Source: CAYTGM01 sp964437365 (GTDB lineage Bacteria; Sumerlaeota; Sumerlaeia; SLMS01). From it: DNA of 64,000 nucleotides. Made by a program: the position numbers and the translations under genes. The stretch lies in the NCBI GenBank assembly GCA_964437365.1, contig CAYTGM010000003.1, forward strand, positions 186,001 to 250,000, in the 5' to 3' direction. Under the pieces are notes generated by a model that did no database searches, was not told where the DNA came from, and was given only the letters and a program-made list of their open reading frames with translations. This document shows, one piece after another, positions 34,701 through 42,880 of the stretch. The first letter of the stretch is position 1; each line of letters starts with the position of its first letter.

Positions 34701-36629
34701 TAGATCGCTGGGTCCTATCTGGCCGTTCACATTTGCAACAGAGAAGGCATTCGAAACATATGCGTAGTTTGCAATTGCGGGTGGGTTATCAATGATGAAT
34801 TCAGGGCCTGATCCCTCGTTCAGATAAAGATGAACGAGAACACCGGGAATCTGGGATGTCGGGACGATGTCAAACTCTGCAGTGGTGGAGGCCATCTCAG
34901 CGGGAGTAGAGTTATCTTTCACCGTAAGCTTCACTGTCAGATCGTTGCCAACATTGAAGTTTGGAGAGGCCGTTGGGCCCGTTGCGAAAAGGTTGTTTGC
35001 TCCGTCTCGCCACTCGTAGGTCTGAATGGGATTTGTTGGTGATAGACTGAAAGACCCTTCACCACTGAGAGCAACGGTTTCAACTCCGTCCTGGTTATAA
35101 TCGACGATCACAGGTGGAACGGTAATGACCGGCCTGAGATATGGATGAAGGTCCTCGTCTCCAACGGCACCCGTTAAAGGGATGTTGATCGTTCTGGCTG
35201 TTCCCTGAAGACGTATAGAGGCCTGGGTCACAGCATTCGCTGCCGAGCTGTAGAAAACCCGAAGAAAGTCTGTTGCTCCAGGTGCGATGAAGCCAGCCGA
35301 TTGATACGTAGTTGGAGAAGCACCTCCCGTATAGAAGACACCCTGAAACTGAACAGTAACTGGAGTTGCCGAAGTTCCGGGAATGGGATCAATCCCTACT
35401 CCAGTAATATAGACGGGAACAGGGGTTGTATTGGTGATTGCTACGACCTGATTACGTTCTGGCGTGCCGACTTCGACACGAGGGAATGCCACGACATCGG
35501 GAGTCACACCGAGCATAGCTTTGTTCTCAATAATCTCGATCGCACTTAATTTTGCATTGTTAATAACACTCGAAAAATCTATGTTGAGAGTTCCATCACT
35601 AACCCATGCGTCAAAATGCTGAATGCGGGACCGGGAAAAGCCTGCGTCGACAAAGATATCGTAGTTAGAAAGAACCTGCTGCCCTTCAATAGAGAGATTA
35701 AAGGTTCTCTGGTTAGCCTGGCTGAAAGAGAGCTCTGCAAAGTGTGCACGAACAGTATATCTTCCTGGGTTAAGGCCAATGGCATATCCAAAGTTTCCGT
35801 AACGCTCGGACTGGTAGAGAGTTTCCATACTTGTTCCATCAACGGGGACAGCTGCTGAAAAAGTTGTTCCACCCGAAACGAAGCTTCCTTCTGGAGACCA
35901 AGTCTGTCCGAAAGGGTCGGTATATTCATTGCCGCCGGCATTCAAACGAAGAACCGTGGTGCCAAGATTTGCAGGTCTTACAACCTCAACAATTTCGATG
36001 GCAGAGACTTTGGGATTTTCTGTAATATGACGAAAATCGATGGTCACTTCACCATCGAAAACCCATGCCTGGTACTCTTTGACAAGTGCCTGAAAGGCGC
36101 CTCCTGCTTCGTCGTATATATCCAGTCCACTCTCGACTGTTCTGCCTTCAAGCTCGACACCGAAGACTCGAGCTCCAGGTGAATTCAGGAAGATTTCTGC
36201 AAAGTGTAGACGAACGGCATATTTTCCAGGAGCCACGTTGAACTGATATTGAAGGTCAGGGCCTCCCAGATCATCATAGCGTTCGGTTTGATAGAGTGCT
36301 CCATCAAGGGTTCCACCAATGCCGTTTGCCGTGGAGGATGTCTGCCCCTGATTAAAAAAACCTGTGTCCGCCTGCCAGACAACTCCATCCCGTTGATACT
36401 CAGGTCCCCCTGCATTAATGCGATAGAGGGTATCGCCGCGTTGAAACCACCCCATGTCACCAGCATCGATTATCGAGTCCTCGTTCGCGTTGAGCTCCAA
36501 CGAGAAGGGGCCTTTGGCAAGGAAGAAATTCGATACGTCCTGACTGCTGTTCGCTGGTGCTGAGCTGGATGAGAAGATGAGTGTGGAAACGAGGGCGATT
36601 AGTGATAAAATAGATCGGTGATAACTCAT
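31740..36629 (-). CDS. Giant secreted protein: two malectin domains, TIG domains, sorbosone-dehydrogenase-like propeller
   Basis: 1629 residues from ATG 36629, which gives a proper signal peptide (SILSLIALVSTLIFSSSSAPANS); a TTG 41 codons earlier would bury it. Domains in order: malectin 1 (about 70-220, YRINAGGPEY..YQTERYDDLGG), malectin 2 (about 225-370, LRLNAGGNEYTDPFG..YQSERYGNFG), an ASH-like and a PKD-like beta-domain (to about 600), a PA14-like segment and an IPT/TIG domain (SITPNTGNVAGNEQVTITG). Then comes a glucose/sorbosone-dehydrogenase-like propeller (CAAFGPDGRLYVGT, HDHGVNGIDFDNEG), a second TIG and a C-terminal beta-domain. Malectins bind carbohydrate. A surface glycan-binding or oxidising role is inferred. 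It ends a putative glycosylation operon. Confidence 0.78.
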   Translation of the reverse strand: MSYHRSILSLIALVSTLIFSSSSAPANSSQDVSNFFLAKGPFSLELNANEDSIIDAGDMGWFQRGDTLYRINAGGPEYQRDGVVWQADTGFFNQGQTSSTANGIGGTLDGALYQTERYDDLGGPDLQYQFNVAPGKYAVRLHFAEIFLNSPGARVFGVELEGRTVESGLDIYDEAGGAFQALVKEYQAWVFDGEVTIDFRHITENPKVSAIEIVEVVRPANLGTTVLRLNAGGNEYTDPFGQTWSPEGSFVSGGTTFSAAVPVDGTSMETLYQSERYGNFGYAIGLNPGRYTVRAHFAELSFSQANQRTFNLSIEGQQVLSNYDIFVDAGFSRSRIQHFDAWVSDGTLNIDFSSVINNAKLSAIEIIENKAMLGVTPDVVAFPRVEVGTPERNQVVAITNTTPVPVYITGVGIDPIPGTSATPVTVQFQGVFYTGGASPTTYQSAGFIAPGATDFLRVFYSSAANAVTQASIRLQGTARTINIPLTGAVGDEDLHPYLRPVITVPPVIVDYNQDGVETVALSGEGSFSLSPTNPIQTYEWRDGANNLFATGPTASPNFNVGNDLTVKLTVKDNSTPAEMASTTAEFDIVPTSQIPGVLVHLYLNEGSGPEFIIDNPPAIANYAYVSNAFSVANVNGQIGPSDLDSNTMVRMRGTIQVSEGGSYEFITTGGTASTIIVNGSEANGPVNLAAGTVTVDARIAVPQLANLPVELRWNKNGQGAQAIASSLVTHDQSTVRPTINSITPNTGNVAGNEQVTITGLGFFPYGSVDVTWADTVIDENSATINPTSIVLNTPPGSGLVSVRVNNPNGTSNTRTYQYIDPNVPQISFSLTDLAFLTGPTCAAFGPDGRLYVGTFNYNDDSGGGAIYAYTFDDNYNVVNTQTINKIATLSNEDVLGIGFNPFDPPDPVRIYVGHSELYAINGGACPGNAFASYLGRVTRLTGPNYDFDESIIRHLPVSNHDHGVNGIDFDNEGNMYVAVGGNTNAGVKACSESVLSSLGGLPETPLSAAIVKAEIWRNDYNGELTYVEDLGGGLVIENMNQQFGESVEIGNGTGVSVYSSGFRNPFDVIFTTKGYMYTVDNGPNFGFGPASTSISSQGPDPEAPNELNFVEQGMYYGHPNRNRGRKDARQAVYRGPFQASIPGVYQAPAAIFNPAANGLVEYRSNTFNGQMRGDLVVVERQNGNTYRVKMSPDGRTVTQTNDFVDMNCLTLVQGPGGVIIGTSFSGNKLVIAKPNDQNVTSLQVYDIHPWRAPATGGHPFVIGGKNFGDIGNTSVTIGGIPAQITSVSPTRIKGIIPANNFAPDELLTVSVTKGGSTVQLPDAFLYLGGDNSDNGARGLVEIDPGSNMNESSTYIPNSFKLWNISSGNQKINKVTIDLRTAIFPDMVFDPFANAGDSVGKAFELNANSAGGSITPSYVSAHDGGFDILEIAFNSFDPNDNITFSIDVDPTTINGSNPPGPNHSGSISGIELIGSTVTFEFDDGTVLTTQPFIKNGSDTGSANAAKPIKAATPSIEVLGVTTVPADTTEANHTVRISGPNGSNVELLVIEASLYTAGVPGGGFDIDPYEANTVTKITEKFATITANNFVDVPITLTKSDNEGGYNYIVASIRDGEGDYGSVSETIVLKYD

Positions 36630-36826
36630 TTTTTTGCTGCAAGCTCTCACTTTAGTGGTGTTTTGTATCTGATTCACGGTTATCCGTGATTTGACTATGA
36701 AACTTGGGCCGATGTTCCCGTGAACGGCAAGCCCGAACTGAATATTTAGCAAAATTATGCGTTATCAATATATAATTGTTTTTTTAAAACACGAGATTTC
36801 AGGAGTTTTTCGCCGATTATTCCCAA

Positions 36827-38281
36827 TCAGCGATGATTGAGACGAAAATATCGGCTCAGAAATGCGATGACGAAACCGAGCTCCAAAAGCACAATCGGAT
36901 AAATGTGAGCCAATAACCGGCGTAGCGAAGTGTTCAAATGAAAGATGAGATTGAGGGGTGAAAGCAGGTAAACAATGATGTACCCGGTCAACCAGATGAA
37001 AACCACGGCGTTAAAATAATGCCATCGACGCTGGAGACCGAAGGCCCAACGGGTCTTAAATCCCACAATGAGCAAGATGGGAAGAATAGCTGCGTAGACC
37101 AGCCACGTATAATTCCATTGGTCAATCGATGTGACATCATTCTCAAAAATCGCCCAGATAACAGGTAGACGGGATGGAGCATAGCTCAGCGTTTCTACCG
37201 TCATGTTAGCAAAGTAGTCTTCGTCGTAAATATTTTTCAGCGAAGGCCCCACAAGTATCCAGGGGAGAGCGACCACAATTGCTCCCGCTAAGGCGCCCGC
37301 CAGAGGGATGAGCCGCTTGAGTCGAGTTTTCTCACGGGCAGCGAGAAGTGCCACGATGTTAACGGACATCATCATCGTAAAGATGACCATCCCCTCTTTC
37401 TTGATCATCAAACAGAAACCCGTGAAGAGAGCTCCAAGGATCAATACCGATCGACGTCTCGAAGTCCACCAAATCCAGAAGGAGGTAATGGCTATACAGG
37501 CAAAGAAGGCGAGCGGGAAATCAGATTCGCCAGAGTTAATGGCGCCTCCATCCTTCACAACCCAGAATTCTCGAAAAGGCGCCCCGGCGAACACCAGTGT
37601 TACGAACAAGGCAACCCACTTGCTCCCCCACCGGCGGATCATCCCATAAATATACAGGGCAAAGAAAACCATGAACGAGCTGAACAGAAACCGCACATTG
37701 TCTTCATCAACTTTACCAATGAAAGAGTAATAGCCAAACTCTGAGAGTGGAACCAGAAGTGGATAATCCGGATGATAGTGAACTCGATGAGGATCGAGAA
37801 AGGCTTCTGTGTAGACAGTTTTCTCGTGATAGATAATCTTTGCCTTATAATTCCATATTGCTCGCCCGTCGTAGCTGGCCATGGGATAGTCCATGGCGTT
37901 GTAGAATAGGGTGACAAAGAAGGCCAGTAGCAGCCCAACTCCCAGAAAGTATAAGGTTTTCAATCTCGGGTTATCGACTGGCTTGATGATATCGAGTCCT
38001 GTATAGCTCTTCAGAGGCACAAGACGTCTGTAAAGAAATGCATTCAAAACACAGAAAGAAAGGTTGAGCACTACCCAGAGTGCCACCGATGCGTAATTGA
38101 AAAGAAACATGGAAAGCAGATAAGTAGAACACTGAAAACCAAGGCCCAGACCGAAGCTGACAGGCAGCCAGTATTCAGCATGGTACTTCCTGTCGCGCTC
38201 GAAGATCCACATGGTCACAAGAAAACCTGAGCCAACCACAACGACAAGATAAAGGAGACTGAGAAGAAGGGTTCCTAGCAA
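36827..38281 (-). CDS. GT-C-like polytopic membrane protein, paralogue of the next gene upstream
   Basis: 484-residue membrane protein with about ten to twelve hydrophobic segments. The first large extracytoplasmic loop holds SYDGRAIWNYKAKIIYHEKT, then TEAFLDPHRVHYHPDYPLL. The Asp in a post-helix loop followed by Arg/His-rich sequence fits the catalytic-loop layout of GT-C glycosyltransferases. A conserved FCLMIKKEGMVIF segment lies mid-protein. The same blocks occur in the 38275-39726 product, which it overlaps by seven bases, so the pair arose by tandem duplication. Substrate unknown. Confidence 0.72.
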   Translation of the reverse strand: MLGTLLLSLLYLVVVVGSGFLVTMWIFERDRKYHAEYWLPVSFGLGLGFQCSTYLLSMFLFNYASVALWVVLNLSFCVLNAFLYRRLVPLKSYTGLDIIKPVDNPRLKTLYFLGVGLLLAFFVTLFYNAMDYPMASYDGRAIWNYKAKIIYHEKTVYTEAFLDPHRVHYHPDYPLLVPLSEFGYYSFIGKVDEDNVRFLFSSFMVFFALYIYGMIRRWGSKWVALFVTLVFAGAPFREFWVVKDGGAINSGESDFPLAFFACIAITSFWIWWTSRRRSVLILGALFTGFCLMIKKEGMVIFTMMMSVNIVALLAAREKTRLKRLIPLAGALAGAIVVALPWILVGPSLKNIYDEDYFANMTVETLSYAPSRLPVIWAIFENDVTSIDQWNYTWLVYAAILPILLIVGFKTRWAFGLQRRWHYFNAVVFIWLTGYIIVYLLSPLNLIFHLNTSLRRLLAHIYPIVLLELGFVIAFLSRYFRLNHR

Positions 38282-39726
38282 TACACTTCTCCCTTCTCTT
38301 TGTATTCAATAAGAGGATTGCGAAGGGCAAAAAACAGGATCAGGCGAAAGAGTACAACAGGAAGAAAATGCGAAGCGAGTCGACTCGTCGATGTGTTCAG
38401 GTGATACACAAGATTCAACGGGGAAACCATATAGACAAAAAGGTAGCTCATCATCCAGGCAATGAGAATTACGTCGAGATAGTATTCGCGCCTTGAAAAC
38501 CACCCGAAGACAAAGAAAGGGAAGCAAAGAACAAGTGCCACCCAGTAGAGGTTCCACTTTTCCACGTTCCAGATCTCTTTATTCAGCGTATAGAAAATAA
38601 CATTCAGTCGCGTGTGCATGGTCGTTAAGACTTCAGCGTTAAACATTTCTGCATAATCTTCATCGTAGTAATTTGGGAGCTGTTTTACGACCATGAACCA
38701 GGGGGAAGCAACAACCAGCGTGAGGACGGCAAAGCCGATGACAGCGAGGATGTTTTTCTTTCTGAACTCCGAACCTGAAAACAACGCCATCACCCCATTG
38801 GCTGCTGAGGTAACAGCGAAAATAACCAAACCCTCTTTCTTGATCATAAAGCAGAAAGCACTGAAGAGTACGCCAACGACCCACTGCCAATGCTTGCGTT
38901 CTCTCCACCACAGCAGGTATGAAACGATGGAAACGAGTGCAAAGAATGCTAGAGGTAAGTCCACGGCTCCTGAGTTCAAGGCACCCCCGTCACGCTCCGA
39001 CCAGTCATCCCTGAACGGAGTCGCACAATAGAAGAATGCCGCCAGAATTGCGAGCAAACTCTTGATACCAAGTCGCCTTAACCCTCCGTATATAAATAGA
39101 ACCGTGAAGACAAAGGTGGCAGAGAAGAGAAGTCTCACCTGTCGCTCTCCAATATCACCAACAATTCTATAGATGACATATTCAGCGAAAGGAATCATGA
39201 GCGGATAGTCTCGATGATAGTGAACACGCAAAGGATCTGTGAAAGCTTCTGTGAAGACTGTATCTTCATAGAAGAGGACCTTGGCCTTGTAACTCCATAT
39301 AGCTCGACCATCATAGCTCGTGAATGGATATTGAGCTGCGTTGGTAAAGGTAATTCCGAGAAAGAAAATCAGGAGGGCAGCTATCGCGAAGCAAAGGTTT
39401 CTTTCCCCCTTGGATGACTCCGGCCCGGGAAAATCCCAACCACCGAATTCAAAGGATGCTTCATCTTTGCAGTAGAAGCGGAAACCGTAAAGAGCTCCAA
39501 GGGAAACGCCGATCAGGATGATCGAAAGAAGAAATGAAACTTTTCCGATCAGAATCAGAGATAAGAAAAAAGCGATGGCCTGAACTCCCAGACCCAAGCC
39601 GAAAGAAATCGGTAGCCAGAGCTCCGCAGAAAACCTCTCGCTCTTCCACAAGAAGCCCTTGCAAAAAGCCATTCCCAGAAAACCCAGAAATACAAGATAG
39701 ATGGGAACAAGAAGCCAGGAAATCAT
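38275..39726 (-). CDS. GT-C-like polytopic membrane protein, tandem paralogue
   Basis: 483 residues from ATG 39726, which has GGAG six bases upstream and overlaps the stop of the 39723-40496 gene as ATGA; a start eight codons earlier is less likely. It shares with its paralogue TSYDGRAIWSYKAKVLFYED, EAFTDPLRVHYHRDYPLMIP and FCFMIKKEGLVIFA. The protein also has the same helix spacing and the closing block SPLNLVYHLNTSTSRL. Both look like membrane glycosyltransferases using a lipid-linked donor. Two diverged copies kept side by side suggest two different acceptors or a heterodimer. Confidence 0.72.
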   Translation of the reverse strand: MISWLLVPIYLVFLGFLGMAFCKGFLWKSERFSAELWLPISFGLGLGVQAIAFFLSLILIGKVSFLLSIILIGVSLGALYGFRFYCKDEASFEFGGWDFPGPESSKGERNLCFAIAALLIFFLGITFTNAAQYPFTSYDGRAIWSYKAKVLFYEDTVFTEAFTDPLRVHYHRDYPLMIPFAEYVIYRIVGDIGERQVRLLFSATFVFTVLFIYGGLRRLGIKSLLAILAAFFYCATPFRDDWSERDGGALNSGAVDLPLAFFALVSIVSYLLWWRERKHWQWVVGVLFSAFCFMIKKEGLVIFAVTSAANGVMALFSGSEFRKKNILAVIGFAVLTLVVASPWFMVVKQLPNYYDEDYAEMFNAEVLTTMHTRLNVIFYTLNKEIWNVEKWNLYWVALVLCFPFFVFGWFSRREYYLDVILIAWMMSYLFVYMVSPLNLVYHLNTSTSRLASHFLPVVLFRLILFFALRNPLIEYKEKGEVYC

Positions 39727-40496
39727 TCTTTCTCCAGCTTGTATATCCAACTCTTATCTGTCCAGAGCGAGTCGTAATAGACGATATATTCTATATCTTT
39801 TTCTTCAATCATTTTCTGGAGATCTTCCTGAATCTGCGGATCCGGATTCCCGATTTCATACCCATAGTCTACGGGATTCAAAGGGTCTTCCTGAGGATGA
39901 AAGGGATCTTCCAGCTCGCTCCAGGTCCAGTTGTCTTGAATAGATTCATTGAGAACAATCTGTAGCTTTGGTAAGACATATACACGACGGGGGTAAAGAA
40001 GGTAGCTGATAATATGGGCGCGTTGATCACCGATGTAGGCAATGCCTGCATCTTCCGGAACCTTCTCCATAATTTCATACACAAAGCTTGCTCGTGGATA
40101 CCATTTATTATGTTCAGTAATATCAATAGCGATCTCTTTATCGCTGGCCCCCTGGAAAGCGCCCCTCGTAATGACAATCGCTTCAGATGCAGAAAAGAAA
40201 TTCGTGAGGATCAAATTACGAAGAAACAGCAGAAAAACACCGGTGAGAACCACCGTATAGATTTTCTGAAAATGACTCAGAGCGACAAATCTCCGTAAAT
40301 CTATGATTGTTGCGAGGCGAACGATCAATATCCAGAAGAGGAAATGAAAGTGATCTTCAAGAAACCCATAGCCCATTTTATAGACAAGCCAGGAGTTTGT
40401 TGTATTAAAGACAATAGAAATGATGACTAGAATCAATAGTACATCGGAGACTTTGCCAACGATCTCAGTTATTTTCGTATATTTCTCCCAATTCAA
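39723..40496 (-). CDS. Membrane protein with GT-C-like extracytoplasmic domain
   Basis: Unrecognised 257-residue protein with about three membrane segments (about 17-35, 47-62 and 77-95) and a soluble C-terminal region. The sequence YEIMEKVPEDAGIAYIGDQRAHIISYLLYPRRVYVLPK resembles the soluble tail of many GT-C proteins in pattern. It reads like the end half of a GT-C enzyme encoded separately. Start and stop both overlap neighbours by four bases, so it is translated within the operon. A partner role for the tandem GT-C proteins is inferred. Confidence 0.6.
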   Translation of the reverse strand: MNWEKYTKITEIVGKVSDVLLILVIISIVFNTTNSWLVYKMGYGFLEDHFHFLFWILIVRLATIIDLRRFVALSHFQKIYTVVLTGVFLLFLRNLILTNFFSASEAIVITRGAFQGASDKEIAIDITEHNKWYPRASFVYEIMEKVPEDAGIAYIGDQRAHIISYLLYPRRVYVLPKLQIVLNESIQDNWTWSELEDPFHPQEDPLNPVDYGYEIGNPDPQIQEDLQKMIEEKDIEYIVYYDSLWTDKSWIYKLEKE

Positions 40497-41113
40497 AAGA
40501 ACCGCACCTCGTTGGGGATATTGGGCCCTTCCTCAACGTCCTCTTCGCCAGGAGGAAACATCTCGGCCTGACTATAGATGACATGACCAAGCTCATTATA
40601 AATCTTATCTCCTACACTGTAAAAGCACACTTCCTTATTCAAAGACTTGCGAAGGTCCAGGACACTTTCTCCAACTTCATAGCGAAAGTCTTTGTTGGGG
40701 TGTTCCAGGTAGGGCCAAAGATAGGGAAGCACCTGTGGGTAGCCGATATTGTCCATCGCCCCGAGTGCAGAGTCTGCCTCATCCCAGTCTCCCTTTTCGA
40801 TGGCTCGATCCAGGACGTTCTTCAAATGTGGCAGAGAGTCCGGATTCTTCATCTTCTCCAGTACGCCCAGTGCATGCTCGCGATTTCTCGAGTTCGGGTC
40901 ATCAAGTGCAGGTAACACGAGCTCATACAACATGGTTCGACGCAGTTTTGTCATCCACTTGAGAGCATTCTTACGTGTTTCCACATCCTCATGTGTGAAA
41001 TCTTCGGCGACACGCTCCGTAGTCGGTCCGGTTCCCACATTAATCATCAGTGCAGCGACTCCCATGGGGACAGCAAGAGTCAGAATCATGGTAATGATTG
41101 GCTTCAAGTTCAC
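40493..41113 (-). CDS. Membrane-anchored HEAT-repeat protein
   Basis: 206 residues with one N-terminal hydrophobic segment (PIITMILTLAVPMGVAALMI). Helical repeats follow: ALKWMTKLRRTMLYELVLPALDDP, then ALGVLEKMKNPDSLPHLKNVLD and ALGAMDNIGYPQVLPYLWPYLEHP, a HEAT-type pattern with Pro/Asp turns. HEAT repeats are protein-protein scaffolds; orientation suggests a periplasmic scaffold. It overlaps the following gene as ATGA. Association with glycosylation genes is positional only. Confidence 0.65.
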   Translation of the reverse strand: MNLKPIITMILTLAVPMGVAALMINVGTGPTTERVAEDFTHEDVETRKNALKWMTKLRRTMLYELVLPALDDPNSRNREHALGVLEKMKNPDSLPHLKNVLDRAIEKGDWDEADSALGAMDNIGYPQVLPYLWPYLEHPNKDFRYEVGESVLDLRKSLNKEVCFYSVGDKIYNELGHVIYSQAEMFPPGEEDVEEGPNIPNEVRFF

Positions 41114-41213
41114 GAGTTACAACCTTCCAGTGCTTGGGCGATTACCCCTCGCTACTGATCAGCTTCAAGGGAAATCGCCCATTCTCCTGCGATCGAGACC
41201 TAAGGAACAAAAC

Positions 41214-42608
41214 TCATTCCGGCATTTCTATGATCGAGAATGCCTCCTGAACGGGAAACTCTGTCAGGTAGATCTGAAAAACACGGTCGAGTACATATAG
41301 ATTGGAGGCTGCCAGATAGACAACATAGACCCCAACGAACGTCCCCATCCAACGCCGCCCCCAAGTGTTATCAGAGAAGGACCCCAATAGAAGGGAAACA
41401 AAGAGAAAGTGCCAGTTCAGACCATAAATCACAAACTCTCGGCCGTAAACGGAGTGCAGACAGAACTGACCGAGCAATCCAAGGACGATGGGCAAATACC
41501 ATTTCAGCATCGCCGCGCGCTTCCACCAGATGACATAAAGCAAAATCTGAATCGCCAGAAAGGGCCAGAGCCACCACGGCCAACTTAGAAGGCTCTTTTC
41601 CACCAGCGTGATTGAAAGGAACTGTCTGTCCTCTCGCGGGGGCGACCAGTAACTGATGACCGGCTCCGGAGAAGCGAAATTGAAGAGGACAAACTGCCCT
41701 GCCAGACGAGTCACCCTTCGATGCGGTTCTCGTTGCAGCTCATCAGTCTCGAAGAATTTCAATTCCTTCTCGATGGTCTTAGTCACCTTGATATGCTTGA
41801 TGGACCCCCCAAAAATAGCGGTCTGAACGAACATCGTGAGCCAGATTGCCACCACAAGAGTGAGCACACAGACGCTGGCCTTCACGATCAGAGGCTGCCA
41901 GAAAGACCTTCCTGTCAGCCCCTCATTCTTTCGATCATGCCATTCATAAAGGCGGAATGCTCCGGCTATGAAGAAGAATGATACCTGGGAAACAGTTATT
42001 CCAAAGGAGAAGATCCCTACGAATAACCAGGAGGCCATCTCATACCAGGTGAACTTTTTCCCGCGAAATAAATAATAGAGATTAAAGGGAAGGATGGCGA
42101 AAATCCCTGCAATAGCTGCCGTATCCGGAATACTTGCAAGCAAAAGCGAAGGGAAAGAAATCAGACAAACCGCTGAGACACAGGCGGCTGCAGTTACACT
42201 TCCCCTGGTCAGCTGAAAAGCGAGCAGACCAGCCAGGATCGCCTGGAGGAAAATTCCGAGAATACAGAGGATTCTCGCTGCATCCTGAGGACTTTCTCCA
42301 CCGAAAATCACCTCATGAACAGGGATCCCAACAAGGGCGAGATACTTGTAGAGGGGGTGAGTCCGTGCCCGGTCCGACTCCTCCCAGCCTGTCCAATCAA
42401 TGATGACTCTTCCCGTATCCATATCGAAGAGGGCATTGCCTGGTGTTGCCAGCAGATCCACGCCTTTCGAAAACTGAAAGGCAGAGAGCCAATAAACAGG
42501 CAGAAACAAGATGCAGAGAACGAACAGGGCGAAAAAGACCTGCTTCAAACTACCCCGAGTTTGAGTTTGATGATCAACCTGGTCATGCGGGGTCATTTCG
42601 TTCTTCAA
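41214..42608 (-). CDS. Polytopic membrane protein, GT-C-like
   Basis: 464-residue membrane protein with about ten hydrophobic segments. After the first helix comes a loop ALFDMDTGRVIIDWTGWEE with DxDTGR and a following HPLYKY, the place where GT-C enzymes keep their acidic catalytic residues. That is suggestive, not diagnostic. It is the first gene of the 42608-31740 minus-strand run, 100 bases before the HEAT gene. Function otherwise unrecognised. Confidence 0.6.
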   Translation of the reverse strand: MKNEMTPHDQVDHQTQTRGSLKQVFFALFVLCILFLPVYWLSAFQFSKGVDLLATPGNALFDMDTGRVIIDWTGWEESDRARTHPLYKYLALVGIPVHEVIFGGESPQDAARILCILGIFLQAILAGLLAFQLTRGSVTAAACVSAVCLISFPSLLLASIPDTAAIAGIFAILPFNLYYLFRGKKFTWYEMASWLFVGIFSFGITVSQVSFFFIAGAFRLYEWHDRKNEGLTGRSFWQPLIVKASVCVLTLVVAIWLTMFVQTAIFGGSIKHIKVTKTIEKELKFFETDELQREPHRRVTRLAGQFVLFNFASPEPVISYWSPPREDRQFLSITLVEKSLLSWPWWLWPFLAIQILLYVIWWKRAAMLKWYLPIVLGLLGQFCLHSVYGREFVIYGLNWHFLFVSLLLGSFSDNTWGRRWMGTFVGVYVVYLAASNLYVLDRVFQIYLTEFPVQEAFSIIEMPE

Positions 42609-42880
42609 CCTCTGAGTTTCCCGTCATCCTAACAGCGATTAATTTTGGGACTCGCCTTGCATTCCATGATTCAGCGAATGATTGCTGCGCCAGAGGACGG
42701 ATGACCGTCAAGTCAGCTCTTTCAGAGATGAAACCCCCTTAACACCGCTCCACCTTTAGACGTCATCCACAATCCAGGACATTCTTTTTTGACTGTTCGT
42801 TGATTTTCATCTCGACCTGTTGAAAAGTCTGTCCTTAACTTAAGTGGAATAAAAGACATGAACGTGAGGAAAGAAACAAC

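Noticed and set aside
36630..36752. 41-codon upstream extension of the giant secreted protein from a TTG
   Set aside because: It would place a normal signal peptide 45 residues inside the protein. ATG 36629 is the better start even though its ribosome-binding site is weak.
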